This document shows positions 25,983 through 32,803 of a DNA stretch of 32,803 nucleotides, piece by piece. Under the pieces are notes generated by a model. The model had not been told where the DNA came from and did no database searches. It saw only the letters and a program-made list of their open reading frames with translations. A program made the position numbers and the translations under genes. The stretch covers positions 1 to 32,803 of the forward strand of contig JAGSHB010000056.1 of assembly GCA_023954815.1 (NCBI GenBank), in the 5' to 3' direction. Origin of the DNA: Myxococcales bacterium. Its GTDB lineage: Bacteria; Myxococcota_A; UBA9042. Numbering within the stretch: the stretch's first letter is position 1; every line of letters starts with the position of its first letter.

Positions 25983-26740
25983 GCGCTAGTGGCTTTTCCG
26001 CATCACTCGCTCGCCTGCTACGGGTGCCACCTGAGCCCGACCCCCCGGCCGGCTCGCCTGGCAGTCTGCAGGTCTTTCGGGCGGCCAACGGCTATGTGCG
26101 CTACCGCATGGTCGGCTGGCTCATTGCCCACGTCTTCTCATTTCTGCTGTTGGTGCCCGGGCCGCTCATCTTGGCTCTCGCGTTGACCTTTGGCGAAGCG
26201 GACGAACTCGGCGCCATCGGCCTGGCCTTCATCTGGCTGCTCGCTTTGGGTTTCGTGGGGTTCTGGCTCTTCCTGGTCATCGTCGGTTGGCTGACCATCC
26301 GCGTCGACAGAGACATGCGCTGGTACATGGTCACCGATCGCAGCCTGCGCATCCGCGAGGGCGTGTGGATCGTGCGCGAGATGACGATGACCTTCGCCAA
26401 CATCCAGAACATCTCGGTCACCCAAGGGCCGCTCCAGCGCAGCTTCGGCATCGCTGACTTGGTCGTGCAGACCGCTGGCGGCGGCGGGGCGGCGCAACAG
26501 GGCCAAGCCCACGCCAGCCTTCACGTCGGGCATTTTCGTGGCATCGCCGACGCGATGGCGGTCCGTGATTTTGTGCTCGACCGGATGAAGCGCGCAGCAG
26601 GGGCTGGTCTCGGTGACAGCGTCGAGCCGGGTCCGTCTCCGCTCGCGGGCGCAGACGATCCGCTGATCGCTGGGCTAACCGCGGTGAAACAAGAGAGTGG
26701 TCTGCTGCGCGAGACCGTCTGTGGGCGTGCCGCAACCTAG
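25979..26740 (+). CDS. Bacterial PH-domain membrane protein, second of a pair
   Basis: This 253-residue bPH2-family protein starts at GTG 25979 within the end of the previous gene. It has two strong membrane segments (about 45-70 and 78-106). The PH-like domain then has YMVTDRSLRIREGVW, FANIQNISVTQGPLQRSFGI and ADLVVQTAGGGG. This matches the first protein motif for motif, so the two are probably partners that form a hetero-complex. A polar tail ends the protein, with a short segment similar in position to the first protein's tail. It is convergent with the DUF3604 gene after 17 bases. Confidence 0.85.
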   Translation: MSASGFSASLARLLRVPPEPDPPAGSPGSLQVFRAANGYVRYRMVGWLIAHVFSFLLLVPGPLILALALTFGEADELGAIGLAFIWLLALGFVGFWLFLVIVGWLTIRVDRDMRWYMVTDRSLRIREGVWIVREMTMTFANIQNISVTQGPLQRSFGIADLVVQTAGGGGAAQQGQAHASLHVGHFRGIADAMAVRDFVLDRMKRAAGAGLGDSVEPGPSPLAGADDPLIAGLTAVKQESGLLRETVCGRAAT

Positions 26741-26757
26741 GCAGCCCTGTCACCGCA

Positions 26758-28731
26758 TCAGGTTTTTGGTGCTACCCAGACCGGCGCCGTCCACGCGCGC
26801 TCTTGTACGACCTTCTGCGCTTCTTCACAGGACTTGGGCCGCTTGGCTGCCGGCAGTCCGTTGCACATCCGCTGACTCCAGCGACAGGTCGGCCGTTGCA
26901 GCACACGACCGTAGTACAGCGCCGGCAGGGTCGGGTCATAGTTCGGGTCGCGCCACACCTTGCACAGCGCGTCGTGGCCGCCTTTTTCCGCGGTGCAGGT
27001 TTTTGTATCGACGGCTGCCGGCTGCTTGTCCCCTGCCACATCGAAGATCTGTTCGTGGGCGGCTCCTTTGGCATCCAGCCACACCTTGATGACCTGCAGT
27101 TTCCCTAGAGCCGCCTCACCGTCGGGCGCTTTCGACGCGTGCAGCAACAGCGCAGGCCCAGCTGTGGTGTTCGCTTGGGCAGGCAGTCGCCCGCCCATGG
27201 GCACACCGGACTTCAGCGCCTTCAGGTCCCGTTTGTCGTCCGCGCACAACCCTACCGGGAAATCCCACCCAGCAATGAGGCGCACAGCCAGTCGCGGCCC
27301 GGACGTGGCGAAGGTCTCTCTACGCTTGAACGCCGCAAAGATCGCATCTCTGCTGTTCTCCTCGGCCCAGACGCCGGCGAGACCGCCCGGATTGTTGATG
27401 ATGCCGTCGTGGGTCACCGTCCCCGACCCGAGGCGCTTGAGGGGCGTGTCGTCGACCAGTCCCACGTGCCCCGGGAAGTTGGCGCTGGCGGTGTTGCCCG
27501 GCGTGCCGTTGTGGGTGTCTGTGCTGCCGATCATCCCGAACATATAGGGGTTCACACCCAGCTCCTGCTCTAGGCTTAGCCCCTCTTTGAGGGCCTCCCG
27601 CATGAAGTCCAGCCGGTGCAAACAGCCCCACAGGCGCATGCCACCTACGCCCGGCTTGTGCTCCGGACACAGTTCGGTATCGACCGGGCGCAACTTCTCA
27701 AAATTGCACAGGGGATCGGCCTTTGGCGCGCCGCCGAGCAAGCCGTTGCGGCACTCCATGTCGCCCTTGTGCTGGAACATCTCGACCAGGGGCTCCATCC
27801 GCGCCCGCAGCTTGGCTTTCGCCACCGCCTCGGCCTTCGTGAGCCCCGCCTTCCAGCTTGGGTAGAAGTAGTGGCCATTGGAGAGGTTGCTGTTGTGCCC
27901 CAAGGTGATGACCTCGCAACCGTCGTCCCGCTGGTTGCACTGGCTGTCGAGCGACTCCCACAGCTTCCACTCGGTGGGTGATTCAAAGTGGCTGACAGGC
28001 AGGGCTGTCACGCGATCATTGCGAAAGACCACATTGCGGTGGAGGTTCGATACGCCGCGCGTGTTGGTGTATTCGTAGCCGACAAATGCCGTAAATTTAC
28101 AGCTCTTGCTCCGGTCGTAGGCTTTGTCGGCGGCGGCCTGCATCACCTGCCAGCGTTTCTTCGCCCAGATCCGACAGAGCTCGCCATCTGCCCCGCATAG
28201 GTCCTCGTAGCGCTTGGGTGTGAAGCTCGCCAGCGCCAAGGCCATGTCGAAGGCGCCGTCCTTGGTGCGGTAAGCCTTGCAGCGCTCGATGTTGTACTTC
28301 GGACTGCTGGGCTCCGTGCACAGGGCGACTTCACCAATGAGGTCGCCATGGTCAGTCAGCGCGGCGAAGTCCAGCGGCAGGGCTAGCTTCGTCGTCCGGG
28401 TGCCGCGGCCTTTGTCGTCTTGCGGCGCGATGGCGACGGGCTCTCCTTGGGCGAAACGCCACGCCTGGTCCGGGCTCGCTGGCGTGTCGTAGGCGTGGGC
28501 GTCGAACGACAGGGTGGTGTGCACGTGCAGATCGCCAAAGAGCGGTCTGCGTTCGGGGCGAAAGTCGTCACATTGGGGGCGCTCTTCGCTGTAGGAGAAG
28601 GACTTCGGGAGCTGCTGTTCAGGCGGCTTGTCGCCGCTACCGCATCCAGGTGACAGCAGCGCCGCCGCTCCGAAGAGCCAGCAAACGCGGGAGAAAGTGG
28701 TGGCGGCAGGGGGCACGGAGCGTTCGTTCAT
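26758..28731 (-). CDS. DUF3604 lipoprotein (PHP-like metal fold)
   Basis: This 657-residue lipoprotein has a signal peptide ending LSPGC (lipid Cys 30). The DUF3604 hallmarks are LFGDLHVHTTLS (64-75), the ALTDHGD metal motif (124-130), FVGYEYTN and GSTDTHNGTPGN (about residue 405). These correspond to the metal-binding strands of PHP phosphoesterases. The activity of DUF3604 proteins is not settled; a hydrolase using two or three metals is likely. The C-terminal 160 residues contain paired cysteines. The ribosome site before 28731 is poor, so the start is set by the signal peptide. The short linker after the lipid Cys is unlike the long Asp/Thr linkers of its neighbours. Confidence 0.88.
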   Translation of the reverse strand: MNERSVPPAATTFSRVCWLFGAAALLSPGCGSGDKPPEQQLPKSFSYSEERPQCDDFRPERRPLFGDLHVHTTLSFDAHAYDTPASPDQAWRFAQGEPVAIAPQDDKGRGTRTTKLALPLDFAALTDHGDLIGEVALCTEPSSPKYNIERCKAYRTKDGAFDMALALASFTPKRYEDLCGADGELCRIWAKKRWQVMQAAADKAYDRSKSCKFTAFVGYEYTNTRGVSNLHRNVVFRNDRVTALPVSHFESPTEWKLWESLDSQCNQRDDGCEVITLGHNSNLSNGHYFYPSWKAGLTKAEAVAKAKLRARMEPLVEMFQHKGDMECRNGLLGGAPKADPLCNFEKLRPVDTELCPEHKPGVGGMRLWGCLHRLDFMREALKEGLSLEQELGVNPYMFGMIGSTDTHNGTPGNTASANFPGHVGLVDDTPLKRLGSGTVTHDGIINNPGGLAGVWAEENSRDAIFAAFKRRETFATSGPRLAVRLIAGWDFPVGLCADDKRDLKALKSGVPMGGRLPAQANTTAGPALLLHASKAPDGEAALGKLQVIKVWLDAKGAAHEQIFDVAGDKQPAAVDTKTCTAEKGGHDALCKVWRDPNYDPTLPALYYGRVLQRPTCRWSQRMCNGLPAAKRPKSCEEAQKVVQERAWTAPVWVAPKT

Positions 28732-29241
28732 GGGGCAATGATGATCGGTGCTCCGGCGGCTGTCGACTGGTCGCTGCCCACGTCCCGGCAGTCCGCCCCA
28801 AAGGGCTCAGTGCAACGGCCGCGGGGCCCCAAGCCGCTAGGCCGGCCGGTGACGGCGGGTCCCCACTAAGATGCCTTCGCTGATCGAAAACGCCGCTAGC
28901 GGCCTCCCAGGGCCCTTTGTGGGCATTTTGAGTCTGAGAATCGTTCAATTTGTTGCTTGCGGCGGGCGAATGAGGGTTGGTGAAGACCCTCCGTGTCCAG
29001 CTTGATGCCTGCAGGTCTTGGCTGACGTTGGGGGCTTGCCCGAGCAAGCCGTCGAGCCGCCCGCAAGGACTAAAAAAACAAGGAGTAGGCCGTTCAATGC
29101 ACGGTTTGGCTCGCGCGATCGGATCTCTCTGGTGCCCAAATCGACGTCATCTCGACACTGCGCTGCCCGAGAAATCGACCGCAACCTCTGCTGCATTTCG
29201 ATTTCGAAATCTGTTACAAATGAACGCACTGGAGGCAAGCT
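28732..29241. other. Intergenic region before the histidine kinase
   Basis: This is 510 bases between divergent genes. It contains one weak candidate small lipoprotein frame on the minus strand (28945-29097) and the kinase ribosome site. I see no tRNA-like fold or convincing promoter. The plus-strand frame at 28977-29261 has no ribosome site and overlaps the kinase start. Confidence 0.5.
28945..29097 (-). CDS. Candidate 50-residue lipoprotein
   Basis: Starting at TTG 29097, the frame gives a hydrophobic signal-like run (NGLLLVFLVLAGG) ending STAC, then a polar tail of about 32 residues. It resembles the small lipoproteins of the entericidin size class. Against it: there is no ribosome site before the TTG, the lipobox is weak, and the frame is open further upstream without sense. 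Treat as tentative. Confidence 0.22.
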   Translation of the reverse strand: MNGLLLVFLVLAGGSTACSGKPPTSAKTCRHQAGHGGSSPTLIRPPQATN

Positions 29242-29244
29242 TTG
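29231..29244 (+). promoter_or_regulatory. Ribosome site deciding a TTG start
   Basis: GGAGG (29231-29235) is six bases before TTG 29242, the same spacing as at 16860-16871. No in-frame ATG or GTG lies near, and the PAS domain begins about 20 residues on, so TTG is the likely start of the kinase. Confidence 0.8.
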
Positions 29245-31164
29245 ACGAACGACCTGAATGACAGGCTACGTGCGATTGAGGAGCGTGAGGCGCTGCTCGC
29301 GGAAGCTGAGCAGATCGCCCGCATGGGTACCTGGACGTGGCATGTCGCTGACGACAGCGTCTATTGGTCGGACGAGCTCTACCGAATTTTGGGCTACGAC
29401 AAAGCGGTCGATTTGCCGAGTGTCGAGGGGTTTTTCGGTGCTATCCATCCGGAAGACCTGCCCGCGCTACAAGCTGAGTCGGCGAAGATGGCCCAGACGG
29501 GAAAATCGGTGGCCCGCGTGGTTCGCATCGTCCGGCCCTCGGGCGAAATACGGGTCATTCGGCTTACGTCCGCCTCGGTGCAGGGGGCTGATGGCGCACC
29601 GGTGCGCATGGTTGGGTCGATACTCGATCTGACCGATACGCTGGCGCAACAACAGGAGCTAGCAAAGAGCCACGAACGGCTCAACGAAGCGCAGCGGCTC
29701 GCCAATGTGGGCAGTTGGGTCTGGCATGTACGCACGGGGAAGATTCGCTGGTCCGATCAGATGTTTCGCATCTGTGGCCGGGATCCCCACACGTACACGC
29801 CAACGGTCGACGCCTTCATCAATCTCCTTCACTCGGAGGACAAGGCGCGTGTTACCGACGCCATCCAGTCTTCGCTATCTGACTCGTTCGCGGAGATTGA
29901 GTGTACGATCGTCCTGGATAACGGCGCCGAGCGTTCGATTCACATCACCTCCAAATTAGTGAAGTCCGACGATAGCGGTCCCCTCGTGCTCCACGGTACG
30001 ATGCACGACATCACTGACCGCAAAGAACTGGAGGGCCAACTCAGGCAGTCCCAGAAGATTGAGGCGTTGGGTATGCTGGCCGGCGGCATCGCCCACGACC
30101 TAAACAACTACCTGCAGATCATTCAGGGAAACCTCGCGGTGCTCGACCTGTGCCTGAGCTGTGTTCAACCTCAGGTCGCTCGTGCGCGGGAGGACATCAC
30201 CGCGTCTCTGGAGCTGTGCTCTTCGCTGACCAAGGGGCTCGTCGCCTACAGTCGACAGCAAGAGCTGGCGCCAGAGTTGGTCGATCTGCACACCATCGTA
30301 ACGAGCTCGCTGCACCTCGTGGCCAAGCTCCTCGGCGCCCACATCGAGACCAAGTTCGATCTGGCGGCAGCGCACTCGCATGTTCTGGTCGATCGCAATC
30401 AGCTTCAACAGGTCATCGTCAACCTCGCAATCAATGCGCGTGACGCCATGGATGGGTCAGGGCAACTCTCTGTAAGCACCGGAAACCTTGGTGGCCGTGA
30501 CAATGGCTACGTGGAGCTGCGCGTGACGGATACAGGGCAGGGCATGAGCCAGCACGTAGCAGGCCGGGCCTTCGATCCCTTCTTCACAACAAAGCCGGTG
30601 GGTCATGGTACGGGGCTTGGGCTGTCCACCGTCTACGGTATCGTCGAGCGGTCCGGTGGCTCCATCACCGTTGAAAGTACGCTCGATGTGGGCAGCACCT
30701 TCATCATCCAACTGCCCTTGCAGCAGCCGCCACAGCCAGAGACGGTGCAGGAGCCCATCATCGAGGCCGCTCCAGCGCTCGCGTTTGGTAAGAAGATCCT
30801 GATCGCTGAAGACGAGCGGATGGTTCGGCGGATGGCGAAGATCTTGTTGCAACGCGCGGGCTTCAGTGTGGTGGAAGCCGCCGACGGCCGTGAGGCGCTC
30901 GACATCGTCCTGGGCCCCGGTGGCGACGCAATCGGTCTGGTCTTGTCCGACGTGACGATGCCCAACCTGGATGGCCCCACGCTGGCGGTCGAGTTGGCCC
31001 GGCAAGGCAGGTCATTGCCATTTGTGCTCATGACCGGCTACACGAATCAAGCGCACCTCATCAGCGATGTCACGAGCGTGCGCGCGGTCTTGCAAAAACC
31101 GTTTTCTAACGACCAGTTGGTTGGCTGCATTCGGCAGGTCATCAGCGAACTGCCAGTTACCTAG
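29242..31164 (+). CDS. Hybrid histidine kinase, PAS-PAS-HisKA-HATPase-REC
   Basis: This 640-residue cytoplasmic sensor kinase has no membrane segment. Two PAS domains (about 20-135 and 148-262) are similar to each other: [10 protein letters not shown] and [10 protein letters not shown] against [10 protein letters not shown] and [10 protein letters not shown]. This shows an internal duplication. The phosphorylation helix is [11 protein letters not shown] (H285, the NtrB-like HDLNN form). The ATPase has the N-box [21 protein letters not shown] and [13 protein letters not shown] receiver domain (518-635) ends the protein, with acidic IAEDE, the phosphate acceptor D570 in LSDVTMP, and K619 in QKP. 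No separate response regulator or output gene is adjacent, so phosphate probably goes to a partner encoded elsewhere. Start TTG with GGAGG. Confidence 0.93.
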   Translation: MTNDLNDRLRAIEEREALLAEAEQIARMGTWTWHVADDSVYWSDELYRILGYDKAVDLPSVEGFFGAIHPEDLPALQAESAKMAQTGKSVARVVRIVRPSGEIRVIRLTSASVQGADGAPVRMVGSILDLTDTLAQQQELAKSHERLNEAQRLANVGSWVWHVRTGKIRWSDQMFRICGRDPHTYTPTVDAFINLLHSEDKARVTDAIQSSLSDSFAEIECTIVLDNGAERSIHITSKLVKSDDSGPLVLHGTMHDITDRKELEGQLRQSQKIEALGMLAGGIAHDLNNYLQIIQGNLAVLDLCLSCVQPQVARAREDITASLELCSSLTKGLVAYSRQQELAPELVDLHTIVTSSLHLVAKLLGAHIETKFDLAAAHSHVLVDRNQLQQVIVNLAINARDAMDGSGQLSVSTGNLGGRDNGYVELRVTDTGQGMSQHVAGRAFDPFFTTKPVGHGTGLGLSTVYGIVERSGGSITVESTLDVGSTFIIQLPLQQPPQPETVQEPIIEAAPALAFGKKILIAEDERMVRRMAKILLQRAGFSVVEAADGREALDIVLGPGGDAIGLVLSDVTMPNLDGPTLAVELARQGRSLPFVLMTGYTNQAHLISDVTSVRAVLQKPFSNDQLVGCIRQVISELPVT

Positions 31165-31245
31165 CCAGCCACCCGCATCGCCGTCACACCTCGCCGGTCC
31201 GTTGCGGCCCGGGCAATGACGCCGTCGTCGATATCGGAGCACGCC

Positions 31246-31611
31246 ATGGGCAACAACAGCCGCCTAGTCTACTCGAGCGATAGCGGTCGCGTGCGCGACA
31301 CGGAAGAGCGGCCCGCTAAATCCAAGAAGGGCAAGCGGCGTGGTGCGGCCAAGGCAACCACGCGACAGGTCCCCAATGACGGTGTGGTTCGTGTCCACCG
31401 TGAGACCAAGGGGCGTCGAGGCAAGGGTGTGTGTCTCGTGACCGGCGTGCCGGCGGAGCAGACCAAGGCCGTATCCAAAAAGCTGAAAGCCGTCTGTGGC
31501 ACCGGCGGCGCGGTGAAGGATGGCGTGATCGAGCTGCAAGGCGACCAACGCGACCGCATCAAGGCTGAGCTCGAGAAGATGGGCTTTCAGGTCAAACTTG
31601 CCGGCGGGTAG
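31246..31611 (+). CDS. yciH: SUI1/eIF1-family protein YciH
   Basis: This 121-residue protein is close to E. coli YciH: NSRLVYSSDSGRV at the start, VVRVHRETKGRRGKGVCLVTG in the middle, then CGTGGAVKDGVIELQGDQRD and a VKLAGG end. The fold is that of eukaryotic initiation factor 1, and bacterial members are thought to affect start-codon choice during stress. A Lys/Arg-rich insert (about 22-40) is longer than in E. coli. The start at 31246 has GGAGC upstream; a frame to 31216 is less likely. It follows the kinase by 81 bases. Confidence 0.95.
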   Translation: MGNNSRLVYSSDSGRVRDTEERPAKSKKGKRRGAAKATTRQVPNDGVVRVHRETKGRRGKGVCLVTGVPAEQTKAVSKKLKAVCGTGGAVKDGVIELQGDQRDRIKAELEKMGFQVKLAGG

Positions 31612-31725
31612 GCGAACCGCTGACAGCTGAGCCGAGCACTTGACGCGCCCCGCTTTGCATCCTTGATTGTTAGGTCGCCAATTTGATTCCATCATAACTT
31701 GTTGAAAATAAATGGCTTTATGGGT

Positions 31726-31744
31726 TGACATCAAAGAAATGTCA
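31726..31744. promoter_or_regulatory. Palindrome upstream of hsp20
   Basis: TGACAT-CAAAGAA-ATGTCA is a perfect 6-bp inverted repeat with a 7-base centre. It lies in an AT-rich stretch (about 31660-31745) 57 bases before the Hsp20 start. TTGACA (31725-31730) overlaps its left arm and resembles a -35 box, so a regulator bound here could block transcription. It does not match the CIRCE element. Confidence 0.4.
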
Positions 31745-31763
31745 CTTTCCTTGCTGATGCCAC

Positions 31764-31804
31764 GGGCGCTGAGCGCCCCACATCATCCTTGGAGGACCCT
31801 ATGG
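31764..31804 (+). promoter_or_regulatory. Possible RNA thermometer in the hsp20 leader
   Basis: The leader can form GGGCGC-TGA-GCGCCC (31764-31778), then TCCT-TGG-AGGA (31786-31796), which holds part of the Shine-Dalgarno GGAGGA. Small heat-shock genes often carry thermometers of this layout, with a stable hairpin and a weak one closing the ribosome site. The second stem is only 4 bp, so this is a hypothesis. Confidence 0.35.
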
Positions 31805-32238
31805 CACATGTTCGATTCAGCCCTTGGAGCGACTTTGACCACTTGCACACGCAGATGGAGCGGATGTTCGACACACGCGTCGACAAGCGCGTCGTCACCG
31901 AGCGTCGCGTGAACTTTAGCCCCGCTGTCGATGTCTTTGAGACCGAGGCGGCCTTCGCCATCGACCTGGATCTGCCCGGGATCAAGCGTGAGACCGTCCA
32001 CATCGAAGTCCTCGACGGCGTGCTGCATGTCCGCGGTGAGCGGTCGCGTCGCAAGCGCGATGAAGAAGCCGGCTACCACCGTACAGAGCGGCGTTTCGGC
32101 GCCTTTGAGCGGGCCTTCCGCTTGCCCAAGAACGTCGACGGCGAGGCGATTTCCGCTCGCTCAACCGATGGCGTACTGACCATCACGCTGCCGAAAAAGC
32201 CGGAACCGCAACCGCGCCGCATCCAAATCGAGGCGTAG
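31801..32238 (+). CDS. Small heat-shock protein, Hsp20/alpha-crystallin
   Basis: This 145-residue ATP-independent chaperone holds unfolding proteins during heat stress. After a short N-arm (MAHVRFSPWSDFDHLHTQ), the alpha-crystallin domain spans about residues 38-138, with VDVFETEAAFAIDLDLPGI, RERS-like RGERSRRKRD, FERAFRLPKNVD and the signature A-x3-DGVLTITLPK. The C-terminal IQI matches the I-x-I motif used in oligomer assembly. GGAGGA precedes the ATG at 31801; TTG 31789 in the same frame overlaps the ribosome site. The leader carries an AT-rich block, a palindrome and possible hairpins. Confidence 0.96.
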   Translation: MAHVRFSPWSDFDHLHTQMERMFDTRVDKRVVTERRVNFSPAVDVFETEAAFAIDLDLPGIKRETVHIEVLDGVLHVRGERSRRKRDEEAGYHRTERRFGAFERAFRLPKNVDGEAISARSTDGVLTITLPKKPEPQPRRIQIEA

Positions 32239-32253
32239 GTGTCCGTCTGACCA

Positions 32254-32312
32254 AGCGCCCGGTCCGGTCCCGTCACGTATCCCCCATGCGTTGGCGGCCG
32301 CGACCGGGCGCT
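32254..32312. repeat. 11-bp inverted repeat after hsp20
   Basis: AGCGCCCGGTC (32254-32264) and GACCGGGCGCT (32302-32312) are perfect complements with 37 bases between them. No T-tract follows, so it is not a standard intrinsic terminator. It lies between hsp20 and the ABC-F gene and could form a structure protecting or ending the hsp20 transcript. Confidence 0.45.
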
Positions 32313-32443
32313 CGGTCGATTACCCGGCAGACGGCGCGGTCGATCCCACATAAACCCCCTTGCACTCGACGGACTTCTCCCCTAAACCTCCGCCCCGCGC
32401 GTCCACTGAACGTCCACCGCGCGGCCACCTGGGGAGCTAGTCG

Positions 32444-32803
32444 ATGATCACCGTTTCTGAAGTAACCAAGAGCTATGGCGGCCGAAAGCTTTTCGAGGAC
32501 GTCAACACCACGTTCGCACCGGGAAATCGCTACGGCCTGACCGGCCCGAATGGTGCTGGCAAGTCGACGTTCATGAAGATCGTCGCAGGTGACATCGAGC
32601 CGGATAGCGGGCACATCAATCGCCCCAAGAAGACAGCCGTTCTCAAGCAGGATCACAGTCTCCACAACGACGTGGCCGTGCTCGACACGGTGCTCATGGG
32701 CAACCCTGGGCTGTGGGCAGCCATGGAAGAGCGCAATGAGCTCTACATGCAGGCCGACAACTTCACGGACGAGATGGGCATGCGGCTCGCCGAGCTGGAG
32801 TGC
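32444..32803 (+). CDS. ybiT: ABC-F family ATPase, YbiT-type, partial
   Basis: This is the first 120 codons of a soluble ABC-F protein, running off the right edge. ABC-F proteins bind the ribosome E site and help stalled or specialised translation. The Walker A motif is GPNGAGKST (34-42), after SYGGRKLFEDV; the stretch FMKIVAGDIEPDSG and TVLMGNPGLWAAMEERNELY match E. coli YbiT closely. The second ATPase domain and the linker are outside the window. GGGGAG lies eight bases before the ATG at 32444. Confidence 0.93.
   Translation, partial: MITVSEVTKSYGGRKLFEDVNTTFAPGNRYGLTGPNGAGKSTFMKIVAGDIEPDSGHINRPKKTAVLKQDHSLHNDVAVLDTVLMGNPGLWAAMEERNELYMQADNFTDEMGMRLAELEC

Noticed and set aside
28977-29261. 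94-codon plus-strand frame before the kinase
   Set aside because: It overlaps the kinase start in another frame, has no ribosome site, and has Ser/Arg-rich content without features.
1-32803. tRNA, rRNA, insertion sequences, integrases, CRISPR arrays
   Set aside because: No tRNA-like arm sequences, transposase motifs, direct repeat and spacer pattern or phage genes were seen on reading both strands by eye.

Overview
The window is a GC-rich stretch of a Gram-negative bacterial chromosome with ordinary housekeeping genes set among many exported proteins. Seven convincing lipoproteins occur in under 33 kb. Most carry a long Asp/Thr/Ala/Gly-rich linker directly after the lipid-anchored cysteine, and two periplasmic START-domain proteins are also present. 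This style is typical of Myxococcota/Bradymonadota-type (former deltaproteobacterial) genomes. That assignment is an inference from protein style; no rRNA or tRNA gene is visible. I saw no insertion sequence, phage gene, CRISPR array or integrase, so this reads as core chromosome with lineage-specific surface genes.

Layout. 1-4079 is on the minus strand: thrS (running off the left edge, lacking a TGS domain), a lipoprotein built of 8-cysteine modules, a Spy/CpxP-like periplasmic protein and a ketopantoate-reductase-like protein, with two good intrinsic terminators. 4422-6832 holds a START-domain protein, a small lipoprotein and an exported protein I do not recognise. 6863-12916 is an unbroken minus-strand series: a secreted FTP/PepSY propeptide protein and a gluzincin metalloprotease lipoprotein with overlapping ends, then pyrB, a pyrF-pyrE fusion and pyrD, which cover four of the six steps to UMP. 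13131-17332 contains yceD, cysS, an amidohydrolase (minus) and a DUF971 protein that probably starts at TTG. 17364-20255 (minus) has a HIT protein and a seven-repeat FG-GAP/UnbV lipoprotein. 20352-22798 has a DHH-DHHA1-CBS-CBS protein followed at once by a metallophosphoesterase lipoprotein. 22820-28731 has the second START protein, a von Willebrand A lipoprotein, a tandem pair of bacterial PH membrane proteins and a DUF3604 lipoprotein. 29242-32803 has a hybrid histidine kinase, a YciH/SUI1 protein, an Hsp20 chaperone with a possible RNA thermometer, and the start of a YbiT-type ABC-F ATPase.

The strongest candidates for something little described are the separately encoded protease propeptide (12206-12916) coupled to its lipoprotein protease (10500-12209), and the cysteine-module lipoprotein (1162-2445), whose cysteine spacing repeats with striking regularity. 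The paired periplasmic START proteins with a shared C-x5-C motif come next.
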